Positions 41,204-49,699 of a stretch of 64,000 nt of DNA are shown here, one piece after another; the stretch's first letter is position 1; every line of letters starts with the position of its first letter. The stretch lies in the NCBI RefSeq assembly GCF_000826545.1, contig NZ_CDME01000015.1:994047-1058046 (forward strand). Reading direction: 5' to 3'. Both the position numbers and the translations under genes were made by a program. Below the pieces are notes generated by a model. That model was not told where the DNA came from, did no database searches, and saw nothing but the letters and a program-made list of their open reading frames with translations. The DNA comes from Kibdelosporangium sp. MJ126-NF4 (GTDB taxonomy: Bacteria > Actinomycetota > Actinomycetes > Mycobacteriales > Pseudonocardiaceae).

Positions 41204-42503
41204 GGCGGTTTCTAGCGATCGTCGCAACACGTTGAGATGTCGAGGAGTGTAGCCATGCGTTGGGCGGGGTTGTCCCAATCGAGGGTTTTGCGGGGGCGGC
41301 CGTTGAGTTGCGCGGCGACGAAGTCGAGGTATTCGGCGGTGTGGACCGACAAGTCGGTTCCTTTGGGGAAGTATTGCCGCAGCAGGCCGTTGGTGTTCTC
41401 GTTGGTTCCGCGTTGCCAGGGTGAGCGTGGGTCGCAGAAGTAGACCCGCATGTCGGTGGCCATGGTGATCTGGTGGTGCAGGCGCATTTCTGTGCCTTGG
41501 CCCCAGGTCAGGGACCGGCGCAGGTGCTCGGGCAGGGTACGGATCTTGACGGTCAGGGCGTCACGGACCTGGACCGGGCCGTAGCCATCGGGCAGGTGCA
41601 CCAGCAGCGTGTAACGGGTGCGGCGTTCGACCAGGGTACCGATCGCGGACCCGTTGCGCGCGCCGATGATCAGGTCGCCCTCCCAATGCCCGGGCACGGC
41701 CCGATCCTCCACCTCGGCGGGACGTTCGCTGATCATCACCATCTCGGTGGCCATCCGCGGCCGCCGCGCATCCGGCCGGGCGCGGGGGCGGCGCACCGCG
41801 CGACCCGAACGCAGCCAGCCCGCGACCTCACGACGCAAGCCTCCTTTGGCCTGGAAGAACAGGGTTTGGTAGATGGTTTCGTGCGCCACGTGCCACTCCG
41901 GCCGGTCTGGGTGTTCCCAGCGCAGCCACCGCGAGATCTGTTCCGGGCTCCATCGCTGATCCAGCCCATCCTGCACCAGCCTGGCCAGTCCGGGATCGGT
42001 GAGGATCCTGCGTGGCTTGGGCCGGGCCCGCCGGGCCGCCGCCAGCCCTTGCGCGGCATACGGTTGATACGTCCCGTCGGGTTGCTGGTTGCGGCGCAGT
42101 TCCCGGCTGATGGTGGAGGCCTGGCAACCCAACTCGGCCGCGATCTTCCGGATCGAGATCCCGGCCCGCGACCGGTCGGCGATCATCACCCGCTGGGCCA
42201 GGCTCAGATACCGCGGCGAGATCTCTTTGGCCTCCGCCTCGGCCGCTGCCAGCCCGGCTGCCTGCTTGCTGCGCTCCACCAGCCAGTATTTTGCCGTCCG
42301 GTAATACACCCCGACCCGCAGGGCCGCGGCCCGTTTGCCCACCCCGGCGTCCACCAACCGGAAAAACTCGGCCCGTTCCTCGACCAGTGTCACCCGCCCC
42401 CGCCGATGCGCTCCCACCGGCTTTTCCCGCTGCCACGGCGACTTCCCGCCCATCACCACACCCCACTTCCATCGGGGTGTTGCAACGACCACTAGAACCC
42501 GAG
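41204..42503 (-). mobile_element. IS30-family insertion sequence, about 1300 bases
   Basis: The ends are imperfect inverted repeats of about 27 bases: both contain TTCTAG followed eight bases later by GCAACAC (left end at 41204, right end at 42503). A three-base GTC is found on both sides (41201-41203 and 42504-42506), fitting the 2-3 base target duplication of IS30 elements. Removing the element restores the outer palindrome arm of the right repeat copy with one base difference. It carries one transposase gene on the reverse strand. Confidence 0.85.
41212..42453 (-). CDS. IS30-family transposase with apparent catalytic Asp-to-Gly change
   Basis: A 413-residue transposase. The N-terminal helix-turn-helix motifs include LAQRVMIADRSRAGISIRKI and CQASTISRELRRN. 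The integrase core has GHWEGDLIIG (first Asp), TWGQGTEM where IS30 enzymes have TWDxGxE (second Asp replaced by Gly, codon at 41500-41502), and SPWQRGTNENTNGLLRQYF (catalytic Glu). A single G-for-A change explains the substitution. ATG 42453 is used; in-frame codons upstream run into the flanking repeat. With the second acidic residue missing the enzyme is probably inactive, unless the residue is supplied in trans. Confidence 0.9.
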   Translation of the reverse strand: MGGKSPWQREKPVGAHRRGRVTLVEERAEFFRLVDAGVGKRAAALRVGVYYRTAKYWLVERSKQAAGLAAAEAEAKEISPRYLSLAQRVMIADRSRAGISIRKIAAELGCQASTISRELRRNQQPDGTYQPYAAQGLAAARRARPKPRRILTDPGLARLVQDGLDQRWSPEQISRWLRWEHPDRPEWHVAHETIYQTLFFQAKGGLRREVAGWLRSGRAVRRPRARPDARRPRMATEMVMISERPAEVEDRAVPGHWEGDLIIGARNGSAIGTLVERRTRYTLLVHLPDGYGPVQVRDALTVKIRTLPEHLRRSLTWGQGTEMRLHHQITMATDMRVYFCDPRSPWQRGTNENTNGLLRQYFPKGTDLSVHTAEYLDFVAAQLNGRPRKTLDWDNPAQRMATLLDISTCCDDR

Positions 42504-42623
42504 GTCCTGCCGGAGGAAACCACGGCGTGCCGGGAGGTCGGTATCGCCTGCGCTGTGGGTTGGTTTGCGTAGGCCGACCTCCCGACACGCCGTGGTATGG
42601 CTGCGCCCAGGCCATACGGGAGG
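42504..42623. repeat. double-palindromic element, right copy (interrupted by the IS30-family element)
   Basis: The inner arms are at 42520-42541 and 42574-42595 and one outer arm CAGGCCATACGGGAGG at 42608-42623. The other outer arm begins as CCTCCCGTAT at 41191-41200 on the far side of the insertion. It is the reverse-orientation counterpart of 40524-40653. The stretch 42624-42738 beyond it is AGCGCA/GCGC-rich and holds nothing recognisable up to the trypsin-like gene stop at 42739. Confidence 0.8.
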
Positions 42624-42738
42624 AAACCAACCACGAACCCCACCCACGCGCTTACGCGCGCACTCTTGCGCTTGCGCGCAAGACCTCTCGCCCACTCGCC
42701 CTCCTGTGCGCTTGCCCACTTGCGCGATTGCCCGCCTG

Positions 42739-43722
42739 TCACGGCATGATCGCCCGCAGGTACAGCGGCCGAGTGATCGCGGAGCTGAACTGCGGGCCCA
42801 CCAGGTGCCGAACGCACCCGGCCGAGCCACCTTCACACCACTCGCCCGAAGCGGAGATCCGGGCGCTCTGCACGTTCACCCCGACCACCACCCCGATCCC
42901 GGCGGACTCGGCGAAACGCGCGATCCGAGGCCCGCCGCTGGAGCCACCACCCATCTGGCACGGCACACCCCACAGGCTCTCCGGCGGAAGCCCGGGATAG
43001 CCGGGATCCCGCACAGCCGTTCCCCAGCATCGGGCCAGGCGCATCCCGACGAACTCCGGCCTGCCCTTCAGGCCCGGTGCCTCGGTCGCACGCGGGTAGC
43101 CGAACTCCTGAACCGCCTGCCCGGCCGACTGGTCGAACGCGATCCCCTGCGGCACACCGGGAACACGCTCACTCAGGACGAGAAAAGCCTGGTCGTGGTC
43201 GGACTTCTGGTCGTCGCCCACCCAGTGCCCGGATGCGACAACCGACCGGACGGGGTAGCCGCCGTACGGCATGGTGTTGTCCCGGAAGTCCGGCACGAAC
43301 AGCAGCTTCGTGGTCCAGCGCGGGTCGTTGCCGAGCAGGTCGAATCCGTGCACGCAATGTCCGGCTGTCACCGCGACCGACCGGGCTCCGCTGGGCACTA
43401 CCGTCGCTGTGCAACTGCTGTCGACGCCGTCCCTGTCGACGAAGAACAGTCTGCCGATCGACTTGTCAGCCGCTGTGCCGGGCGTGAAGCCCGCGCCTTC
43501 CGGGCTTTCCCGCAGCGGCTCGGTGCTCGGCGGGTCGGACTCCATTCCGGCGATCCGCTCGGCGGTCCAGTACGCCGTGACGGCCTTCTGTTCGTCCGCG
43601 GTCACCGCCAGGTCGTGCACGACGACGTCCACGCCCGCGGTCGCCAGTGGGGTTGGTCCGAGCAGTGCCACGACAGTCACGCCGGACACCGCGATGGTCC
43701 TGATCAAGTGGTTTCCGATCAC
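42739..43722 (-). CDS. secreted trypsin-like serine peptidase
   Basis: A 327-residue S1-family protein. A signal peptide spans the first ~30 residues (IRTIAVSGVTVVALLGPTPLATAG). The catalytic His is in VTAGHCVHG, the Asp in KSDHDQAFLVL and the Ser in GGGSSGGPRIA. A prosegment of about 70 residues separates the signal from the protease domain. Several Cys residues suggest disulphides. It starts at ATG 43722, divergent from the GH2 gene (92 bases), and ends beside the repeat region. Confidence 0.9.
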   Translation of the reverse strand: MIGNHLIRTIAVSGVTVVALLGPTPLATAGVDVVVHDLAVTADEQKAVTAYWTAERIAGMESDPPSTEPLRESPEGAGFTPGTAADKSIGRLFFVDRDGVDSSCTATVVPSGARSVAVTAGHCVHGFDLLGNDPRWTTKLLFVPDFRDNTMPYGGYPVRSVVASGHWVGDDQKSDHDQAFLVLSERVPGVPQGIAFDQSAGQAVQEFGYPRATEAPGLKGRPEFVGMRLARCWGTAVRDPGYPGLPPESLWGVPCQMGGGSSGGPRIARFAESAGIGVVVGVNVQSARISASGEWCEGGSAGCVRHLVGPQFSSAITRPLYLRAIMP

Positions 43723-43803
43723 GGCAGTCAGCGTCCCAGCACCGTGTCAGGGAGTTGTCAGGAACTTGTTCTGTCAATACAGGACGATCCTGTCGGGAGC
43801 GGG

Positions 43804-43809
43804 TACCGT
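43804..43809 (+). promoter_or_regulatory. candidate -10 of the GH2-LuxR operon
   Basis: TACCGT ends five bases before ATG 43815 (eight before ATG 43818). No ribosome binding site is present, suggesting a leaderless transcript. A short dyad CAGGA-CGA-TCCTG (43780-43792) lies just upstream and may be an operator. Confidence 0.35.
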
Positions 43810-43814
43810 CGACG

Positions 43815-45530
43815 ATGATGGATTGGACAATGGCTGACGCCCAGCTGAGTACTCCGTGGACCCATTCGGTCTCCCCCACCTCTCCCCTGCCCGAACACCC
43901 CAGACCGCAACTGGTCCGGCCGGACTGGCTCACCCTCAACGGCGTGTGGGAGTTCGCCGCCGCGAGCGAGGACGCGCCGCCGCCGGTCGGCGAGACCCTG
44001 CCGGAACGGGTTCTCGTGCCGTACCCGATCGAGTCCGCTCTGTCCGGAATCGCCCGGCATGAGGATTACATGTGGTACCGCCGGGTGTTCACAGTTCCGG
44101 TCGGCTGGCAGGAGCGGATACTGCTGCACTTCGGGGCGGTCGACTACCGCGCGACCGTGTATGTCAACGGCCATGAGGTCGGCACGCACCGCGGCGGTTA
44201 CGGCTCCTTCTCCTTCGACATCACCAGCGCGCTGCGCCAGGACGGGCCGCAGGAGGTGATCGTCGGCGTCGAGGACCGCGCGGACGCCACCTGGCAGCCC
44301 GTCGGCAAACAACGACTCGTGCCCGACCGCGGCATCTTCTACACGGGCGCGTCCGGGATCTGGCAGACGGTGTGGCTGGAGTCCGTGCCGGACACGTACA
44401 TCACGTCACTGGACATGGTGCCCTCGCCGGAGAACGGCACACTGGGCCTGACCGTGCACGTTTCCGGGGCGGACACGACGTTCCAGGCGATCGTGCGCGA
44501 CGGCGAAGACGTCGTCAGCAGGTCGACCGGGACCGGAACCGCCGAACTGTCGGTGCCCGCCGCGAAGCTGTGGTCGCCGGGCTCGCCGTTCCTCTACGAC
44601 CTGGAAGTCGTGCTGGACACCGGCGACCGGGTCACGTCCTACTTCGGCATGCGGTCGTTCGGCTTCCGGCCGGACAGCGAGGGCAGGCTCCGGTTCACGC
44701 TCAACGGCGAGTTCCTGTTCCTGCTGTCCACACTGGACCAGGGGTACTGGCCGGACGGGATCTACACCGCGCCGACCGACGAGGCGCTGCGGTTCGACCT
44801 GGAACAGCACAAGGTGCTGGGGTTCAACACGGTTCGCAAGCACATCAAGACCGAACCGGACCGCTGGTACCACCACGCCGACCGGCTCGGCCTGCTGGTC
44901 TGGCAGGACATGCCGTCGACGAAACTGGGCCAGCCGCCCGCCGACGCACAGCGCCAGTTCGAGGCGGAGTTGCGGGAAATGGTGGCGCAGAAGCGGAACT
45001 GGACGTCGATCGTCGGCTGGATCCCGTTCAACGAGGGCTGGGGCGAGTGGTCGCTCGAGGACACCGGACGGATCGCCGACGAGGTCAAAGCGCTCGACCC
45101 GACACGGCTGGTCAACGCGCAGAGCGGCTACAACCTGCCCGACTCGTTCGGCGACTCCGGCCGGGGTGACGTGGTCGACCTGCACGACTACGTCGGCCCG
45201 GCCAAACCCGAGCCGGACGGCACCAGGATCGCCATCGACGGCGAGCACGGCGGCATCGGCATGGAAGTCGACGGGCACATGTGGTTCGAGGACGGCGGCG
45301 CGTACGAGATGGCGCCCGACAACGCGGCCTTGACCAGGCGGTACGTCGAGAACCAGCGTGACGTGCTCGACGTGGCGCTGGCCAACGGGCTCAGCGGTGC
45401 GGTCTACACCCAGGTCACCGACGTCGAGCACGAGGTGAACGGCTTCCTCACCTACGACCGGCACGTGGCCAAAATGGACTTCGACGAAGTGCGGGCGATC
45501 AACGAGCGGATCATCCGCGAATGCGGCTGA
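43815..45530 (+). CDS. glycoside hydrolase family 2 protein (beta-galactosidase/glucuronidase-like)
   Basis: A 571-residue GH2 enzyme without signal peptide. The N-terminal jelly-roll sugar-binding domain has YMWYRRVFTVP and LHFGAVDYRATVYVNGHEVGTHRGGY. An immunoglobulin-like middle domain follows, then a TIM barrel with VRKHIKTEPDRWYHHADRLG, the acid/base Glu in WIPFNEGWGEW and a probable nucleophile Glu in IDGEHGG. The substrate is a beta-linked sugar but cannot be specified. ATG 43815, 43818 and 43830 are all in frame. The stop overlaps the LuxR-type regulator by 10 bases, implying a joint unit. Confidence 0.87.
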   Translation: MMDWTMADAQLSTPWTHSVSPTSPLPEHPRPQLVRPDWLTLNGVWEFAAASEDAPPPVGETLPERVLVPYPIESALSGIARHEDYMWYRRVFTVPVGWQERILLHFGAVDYRATVYVNGHEVGTHRGGYGSFSFDITSALRQDGPQEVIVGVEDRADATWQPVGKQRLVPDRGIFYTGASGIWQTVWLESVPDTYITSLDMVPSPENGTLGLTVHVSGADTTFQAIVRDGEDVVSRSTGTGTAELSVPAAKLWSPGSPFLYDLEVVLDTGDRVTSYFGMRSFGFRPDSEGRLRFTLNGEFLFLLSTLDQGYWPDGIYTAPTDEALRFDLEQHKVLGFNTVRKHIKTEPDRWYHHADRLGLLVWQDMPSTKLGQPPADAQRQFEAELREMVAQKRNWTSIVGWIPFNEGWGEWSLEDTGRIADEVKALDPTRLVNAQSGYNLPDSFGDSGRGDVVDLHDYVGPAKPEPDGTRIAIDGEHGGIGMEVDGHMWFEDGGAYEMAPDNAALTRRYVENQRDVLDVALANGLSGAVYTQVTDVEHEVNGFLTYDRHVAKMDFDEVRAINERIIRECG

Positions 45531-48016
45531 TCGGCCGCACGGGCGAACTGGCGACTCTGCTGGCCGCGGTCCGGCGCGAGCACGGCATGACGCTACTGTC
45601 CGGCGAGGCCGGGATCGGCAAGACCCGGCTGACCGAGGAAGTGCTCGCCGAGGCGGCGGACCACGGTGTGACGGCGCTGATCGGCCGCGCGCACCCGTTG
45701 CACGCCAGCCTCGCGTACGCGCCCATCGTGGAGGCTCTGCGGCCCGCACTGCGGTCGGTGACGGACTTCGCGGCGCTGACCGATCTCGGGCGGTTGTTCG
45801 GTGATCCGCGGCTGCCGGTGTCCCCGCCGCTGGAGAATCCGACTGCCGAACGGGAGCGGATGTTCACCGGTGTGTCGGAACTGATCCGGCAGGTCGGCCC
45901 GGCCGTGCTGGTGGTCGACGACGTGCACTGGGCCGACCAGGGCACGGTCGCGCTGCTGCGGCACGTCAGTCGGCACGCGCCGGTCCTGGTCACGTCCCGC
46001 ACAGGTGAGTCACCGATCGACGCGGACACGGTCGTGCGGCTCGGGCCGTTGTCCGACGCCGAGGTGATCGAGCTGGCGACCGGTGTCCTTGGCACGGCAC
46101 CGGATCCGGTTGTGCTCGAACGGGCGCAGGGCGTGCCGCTGTTCGTGACCGCGTTGCTGCAGGGCGGCTTCACCGAGCTGCCCGAGGTGGTCAAGGACGT
46201 GGTGCTGGCGCGGCTCGATCGGCTGGTCCCTGCCGATCGGCGGCTGATTGAGCTGATCGCGGTCGCCGCCGACGCACCTGGCTCGCTGCTCGGCGATCCC
46301 ACCGCCGTGGCCCGGCTGGTTGGCCAGGGCCTGGTCGTCGAGAAGGCGGGACGATACGGGGTCGCGCATCCGCTGTACGCGGAGGTCGCCTACGACAGTC
46401 TGACCGTCGGTGAACGGCGTGCGCTGCACGCTGCGGTGATCGGGATGCTGGACGACCCGGTCGCGCTTGCACCGCACTACCTGCAGGCCGGTGACCTGGC
46501 CGACCAGGACAAGGCCGCCGCTGTGCTGGCCGAGGCGGGCCGCCGGGCGATGCGGGTCAACGCGACCGACGAGGCCATCCGCTACCTCACCGCCGCCGTG
46601 CAGTTCACTGAGCACGACCTGACCTTGCGTGATCACCTCGGGCAGGCCCACCTCAGGGCCGGGCAGGTCGCCGAGGCGCAGGCCCAGTGGACGCGGGTGG
46701 CCGAACTGGCCCGGCAGTACGGCGACAACGAGACGCTCAGCGCGTTGCGGTTCCGGCTGGCGGTGATGGCGTCCGAGGTCGGCGATGCCGCTGTCGCCGA
46801 GGCGCACGCGCGGGCAGGCAGCGTCCCTGTCCGGCACACCGCCAGCCAGACGATCGCGCTGCGAATGCTCTACACGTTGCGGCACAACACTCCTGACCGG
46901 TTGCGGCTGATCGTCGAGCACTTCGACGTGCCGCCGGACCCGCATCCGGCCGCAGTGGCGTCCGAGGCGTTGCGGCAGCACCTGATCGCGTTGCTCGACG
47001 GCGATCTGAGGCGGGCACGGGACCAGGCGGCGAAGGCGGTCGAGTACGGCGGGCAGTGGGAGCAGGACTGGCCGCTGCTGGACAACTTCGCGACGCACCA
47101 ACTGGTCAGCCTGAGCGCGGCGGTCGGTGACGTGGCCGACGCGCGAGCGCATGCCGAACGGACACAGGCGATGCAGACCTACCCCGGGGTCTCCGCCTCC
47201 GGTACCACCGCGCGGCTGGACCTGAACCTGGTCGCCTATCTGGCGGGTGACCTGGAGGCCGCGGCAGCCGGAGCCGCGACGGCCGTCGACCGGGCGCGGC
47301 AGGCGGGAATTCCGCGTTCACTGGCACGCGCGTTGTCCGTGCGCGCGCTGCTGCTGGCCGAGCGCGGCAGCCTGGTACGGGCCCGTGAGTGCCTTGCGGA
47401 GGCGGCGGCGATCCGGATCAGGCCGGAAGCCGGGGTGACCGCGCTGGTAGAGAGCGCGCGAACCGCGTTGGCGCTCTACTCAGGACAGCGGGCGGACGTG
47501 CCCGAGGTGTCGTCGTGGGCGCTGTACCACGAGCCGTTGGCGATGATCGTGCGAATGATCTTCGCGTGGCGTGCCGAGGTGGTGCCGCCGTCGACCGGGC
47601 ACTGTCCGCTGCTGGACGCCGTGGCACAGCACGACGCCGACCGGCTGGCGGAGATGGGCGCCCTGGTACTGGCTGCGGAGGCCAGGGTCGCTGACCGGCC
47701 GACGACTACGGAGATCCAGCACAGCCTGGCGGTGTTCGAGCAGACCGGTGCACGGCCGCTGGCCGAGCGGACACGGCGGATCGCTCGCGCGGCGGGCGTG
47801 CACGTTCCCCACCCGCCCGGCGTCGGCCCGCTGACCAGTCGGGAGACCGACGTGGTCCGGCTGGTCGGCCACGGACTGTCCAATGCGGACATCGCGGCCC
47901 AGCTGCTGATCAGCGAGCGTACCGTCGAGGCTCATCTGACCAGCAGTTACGCCAAGCTCGGCGTCACCTCACGCATCCTGCTCGCCCAGTGGGCGGCCGA
48001 ACACACCGAGGGCTAG
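45521..48016 (+). CDS. large LuxR-family (LAL-type) ATPase regulator
   Basis: An 831-residue LAL-type regulator. The N-terminal AAA/STAND-like ATPase has Walker A SGEAGIGKT (about residues 27-35) and Walker B VLVVDDVHWAD. A long helical TPR-like middle part senses a ligand or partner. The C-terminal LuxR helix-turn-helix reads PLTSRETDVVRLVGHGLSNADIA, then SERTVEAHLTSSYAKLG. It overlaps the GH2 gene by 10 bases and converges with the LapA-like gene (4-base overlap). LAL proteins often act on sugar or antibiotic genes; the overlapping glycosidase is the most likely link. Confidence 0.9.
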   Translation: MRLIGRTGELATLLAAVRREHGMTLLSGEAGIGKTRLTEEVLAEAADHGVTALIGRAHPLHASLAYAPIVEALRPALRSVTDFAALTDLGRLFGDPRLPVSPPLENPTAERERMFTGVSELIRQVGPAVLVVDDVHWADQGTVALLRHVSRHAPVLVTSRTGESPIDADTVVRLGPLSDAEVIELATGVLGTAPDPVVLERAQGVPLFVTALLQGGFTELPEVVKDVVLARLDRLVPADRRLIELIAVAADAPGSLLGDPTAVARLVGQGLVVEKAGRYGVAHPLYAEVAYDSLTVGERRALHAAVIGMLDDPVALAPHYLQAGDLADQDKAAAVLAEAGRRAMRVNATDEAIRYLTAAVQFTEHDLTLRDHLGQAHLRAGQVAEAQAQWTRVAELARQYGDNETLSALRFRLAVMASEVGDAAVAEAHARAGSVPVRHTASQTIALRMLYTLRHNTPDRLRLIVEHFDVPPDPHPAAVASEALRQHLIALLDGDLRRARDQAAKAVEYGGQWEQDWPLLDNFATHQLVSLSAAVGDVADARAHAERTQAMQTYPGVSASGTTARLDLNLVAYLAGDLEAAAAGAATAVDRARQAGIPRSLARALSVRALLLAERGSLVRARECLAEAAAIRIRPEAGVTALVESARTALALYSGQRADVPEVSSWALYHEPLAMIVRMIFAWRAEVVPPSTGHCPLLDAVAQHDADRLAEMGALVLAAEARVADRPTTTEIQHSLAVFEQTGARPLAERTRRIARAAGVHVPHPPGVGPLTSRETDVVRLVGHGLSNADIAAQLLISERTVEAHLTSSYAKLGVTSRILLAQWAAEHTEG

Positions 48017-48435
48017 GCAGGCTGTGCGGGTTGGCCGGGCTTGGCCGCGCGGCGGACGCGGCGGCGCAGCTGCAGGATCCGGGCCGCGCCGACCAGTGCC
48101 ACCAGCAGCGCGCCGCTGATCGCGGCGAACAGCAGGGCGACACCGAGCGGCAGTTCACCCGACATGCCGAGGAAGCTGACCGTCACCGGGGTCAGGTTCG
48201 CCAGGATGAAGATCAGCAGGAACACGAGGACGATCGTGGCGATGATGATCGCGATCCACGTTCCGCTGGTCCGCGTGCCCCTGGTCACCTTGGCGGCGGC
48301 CTGGGTCGAGGTTGTCCCGATGGCGGACGCGTCGTCAGGAGTGGGTGTCGTCGTACCGGGTCGGTCCACGGGTGCCTTCTGGGCCGGGAACTCGTCCGTC
48401 GGCGGGGTTTCGGGGGTCGTCATACGACGCATCAT
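48013..48435 (-). CDS. LapA-like (DUF1049) membrane protein
   Basis: About 136-140 residues (ATG 48435 or 48423). A Pro/Thr-rich N-terminal half is followed by two membrane helices (WIAIIIATIVLVFLLIFILA and VALLFAAISGALLVALVGAA) separated by NLTPVTVSFLGMSGELPL, the LapA signature. A basic C-terminus follows (LRRRVRRAAK). LapA/YciS proteins help lipopolysaccharide assembly in Gram-negatives; in actinobacteria the role is unknown. Confidence 0.82.
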   Translation of the reverse strand: MMRRMTTPETPPTDEFPAQKAPVDRPGTTTPTPDDASAIGTTSTQAAAKVTRGTRTSGTWIAIIIATIVLVFLLIFILANLTPVTVSFLGMSGELPLGVALLFAAISGALLVALVGAARILQLRRRVRRAAKPGQPAQPA

Positions 48436-48496
48436 CCCTCGTCACTGCGCCGATCGCAGGACGCGGATCACCCGATCGGACTAGCCAGGACGGTAG

Positions 48497-49699
48497 TCAC
48501 GTCTGCTTCCGCACGGACAGGTGCCGAGAGCTGGGCACAAGCGCCGCAGCGACGGGAGCGAGGAAACACGTCGCCGCGCACACGGCGAGCACGGCGCCAA
48601 GGCCGAACGCGTCGATCGCGGGCGCTATCCCGGCGAGGCCCGCGGGTGCGAGGCCGTACGACAGCATGAAGTCCAATGAGGACACACGGGCCAGCTTGTC
48701 CGGCTCGACTTCCCGTTGTGTCGCGGTGAACCACGGCACGTTGAACAACTCGATGCCGATGCCGACGGCGGCGAACGCGGCCACGATCACCACCGGGTGC
48801 ACCGGGAAGAGCATGCTCAACGGCGCCAGGCCGAACAGCGCGAGCCCCGCGAACGCCGCCCAGCCCTGGTTGCGTGGCCGCCACCGGGCGATGATCAACG
48901 CACCGGCCAGCGCGCCGACCGAGTACGCCGTGATCCCGGCGGCCAGTACCGCTTCCGTGCCGTAGCGATCACGGCTCACCAGCGGCAACGCCACCGAGAT
49001 CGCCGACTGCCCGAACGCGGCGGTCACACTCAGCGCTGCCAGACCGGCGAGGAACCACGGGTGCCTGCGCGCTTCCCGCAGCCCCTCAAGGAACTCCCGA
49101 TGCAGTTTGTCCCGCGTTCGGGCGGCGGCCCGGCTGGTGCCACGCGGCGGGACCAGCGCTGCGACCAGCCACAGCGCGCTCGTCCCCAGCAGCAGACCGG
49201 ACGTGCTGACCACAGTCGCCAGCAAGGCGGTCAGCGCGGGCGCGATCAGCGTCGACACGCGAACGGCGAACGTCATGGCCGCGTTGGCCTGCTGCCGCTG
49301 GGCGGCGTCCACGATCTCGGCCGTCAACGCCTGGAACGCCGGACGGCACGCGCCCTGCCCGGCGCCCAGCACCACGGCCGCACAGATCATCAACGGTAGC
49401 CCGCCGAACGCGATCACCGGCGTGCTCACACAGGACAGGGCCGCGGCCCAGAACACGATGCCCCGGCGCGAGTACCGGTCGGCGAGCACCCCGCCGACGG
49501 GCACCGCCACCAGGAAGCCCACGGTCCGCGCCGCGAGGAGGGCGCCAAGAGCGCCCGCGGTCAGTGTCCGCTCGAGTACGGCCAGGCCCAGGACGAACGC
49601 CAAGGCCCAGGTGGCCACGGCGGACGCGGTCGTCGCCAGCCACAGCCGGAGAAAGGTGGGATCCCTGAGGACGGAACGCTTCGCCGGTAGCGTGGTCAC
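48497..49699 (-). CDS. MFS transporter, MFS_3-like
   Basis: A 400-residue permease with about 12 hydrophobic segments. The first loop has the motif-A-like GGVLADRYSRRGIVFWAA, and DKLHREFLEGLREARRHPW forms the central loop. GTG 49699 overlaps the stop of the upstream amidotransferase-like gene by 4 bases (GTGA), so both are translated together. It resembles enterobactin-exporter-type MFS proteins; the substrate is not known. Confidence 0.85.
   Translation of the reverse strand: MTTLPAKRSVLRDPTFLRLWLATTASAVATWALAFVLGLAVLERTLTAGALGALLAARTVGFLVAVPVGGVLADRYSRRGIVFWAAALSCVSTPVIAFGGLPLMICAAVVLGAGQGACRPAFQALTAEIVDAAQRQQANAAMTFAVRVSTLIAPALTALLATVVSTSGLLLGTSALWLVAALVPPRGTSRAAARTRDKLHREFLEGLREARRHPWFLAGLAALSVTAAFGQSAISVALPLVSRDRYGTEAVLAAGITAYSVGALAGALIIARWRPRNQGWAAFAGLALFGLAPLSMLFPVHPVVIVAAFAAVGIGIELFNVPWFTATQREVEPDKLARVSSLDFMLSYGLAPAGLAGIAPAIDAFGLGAVLAVCAATCFLAPVAAALVPSSRHLSVRKQT

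Larger units (their letters stand above)
40524..42623. repeat. large imperfect inverted repeat centred near 40922, right arm split by an IS30-family element
   Basis: The left double palindrome and the segments after it reappear in reverse orientation on the right. For example 40734-40763 (GAGGCCTGCCCGCCGGCGAG core) matches the reverse complement of 41080-41109, and the outer arm ending at 40653 matches the one starting at 41191. All pairs share a centre near 40922. Without the 1300-base insertion each arm would be about 400 bases, with diverged inner parts and well conserved outer 130 bases. Confidence 0.7.
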
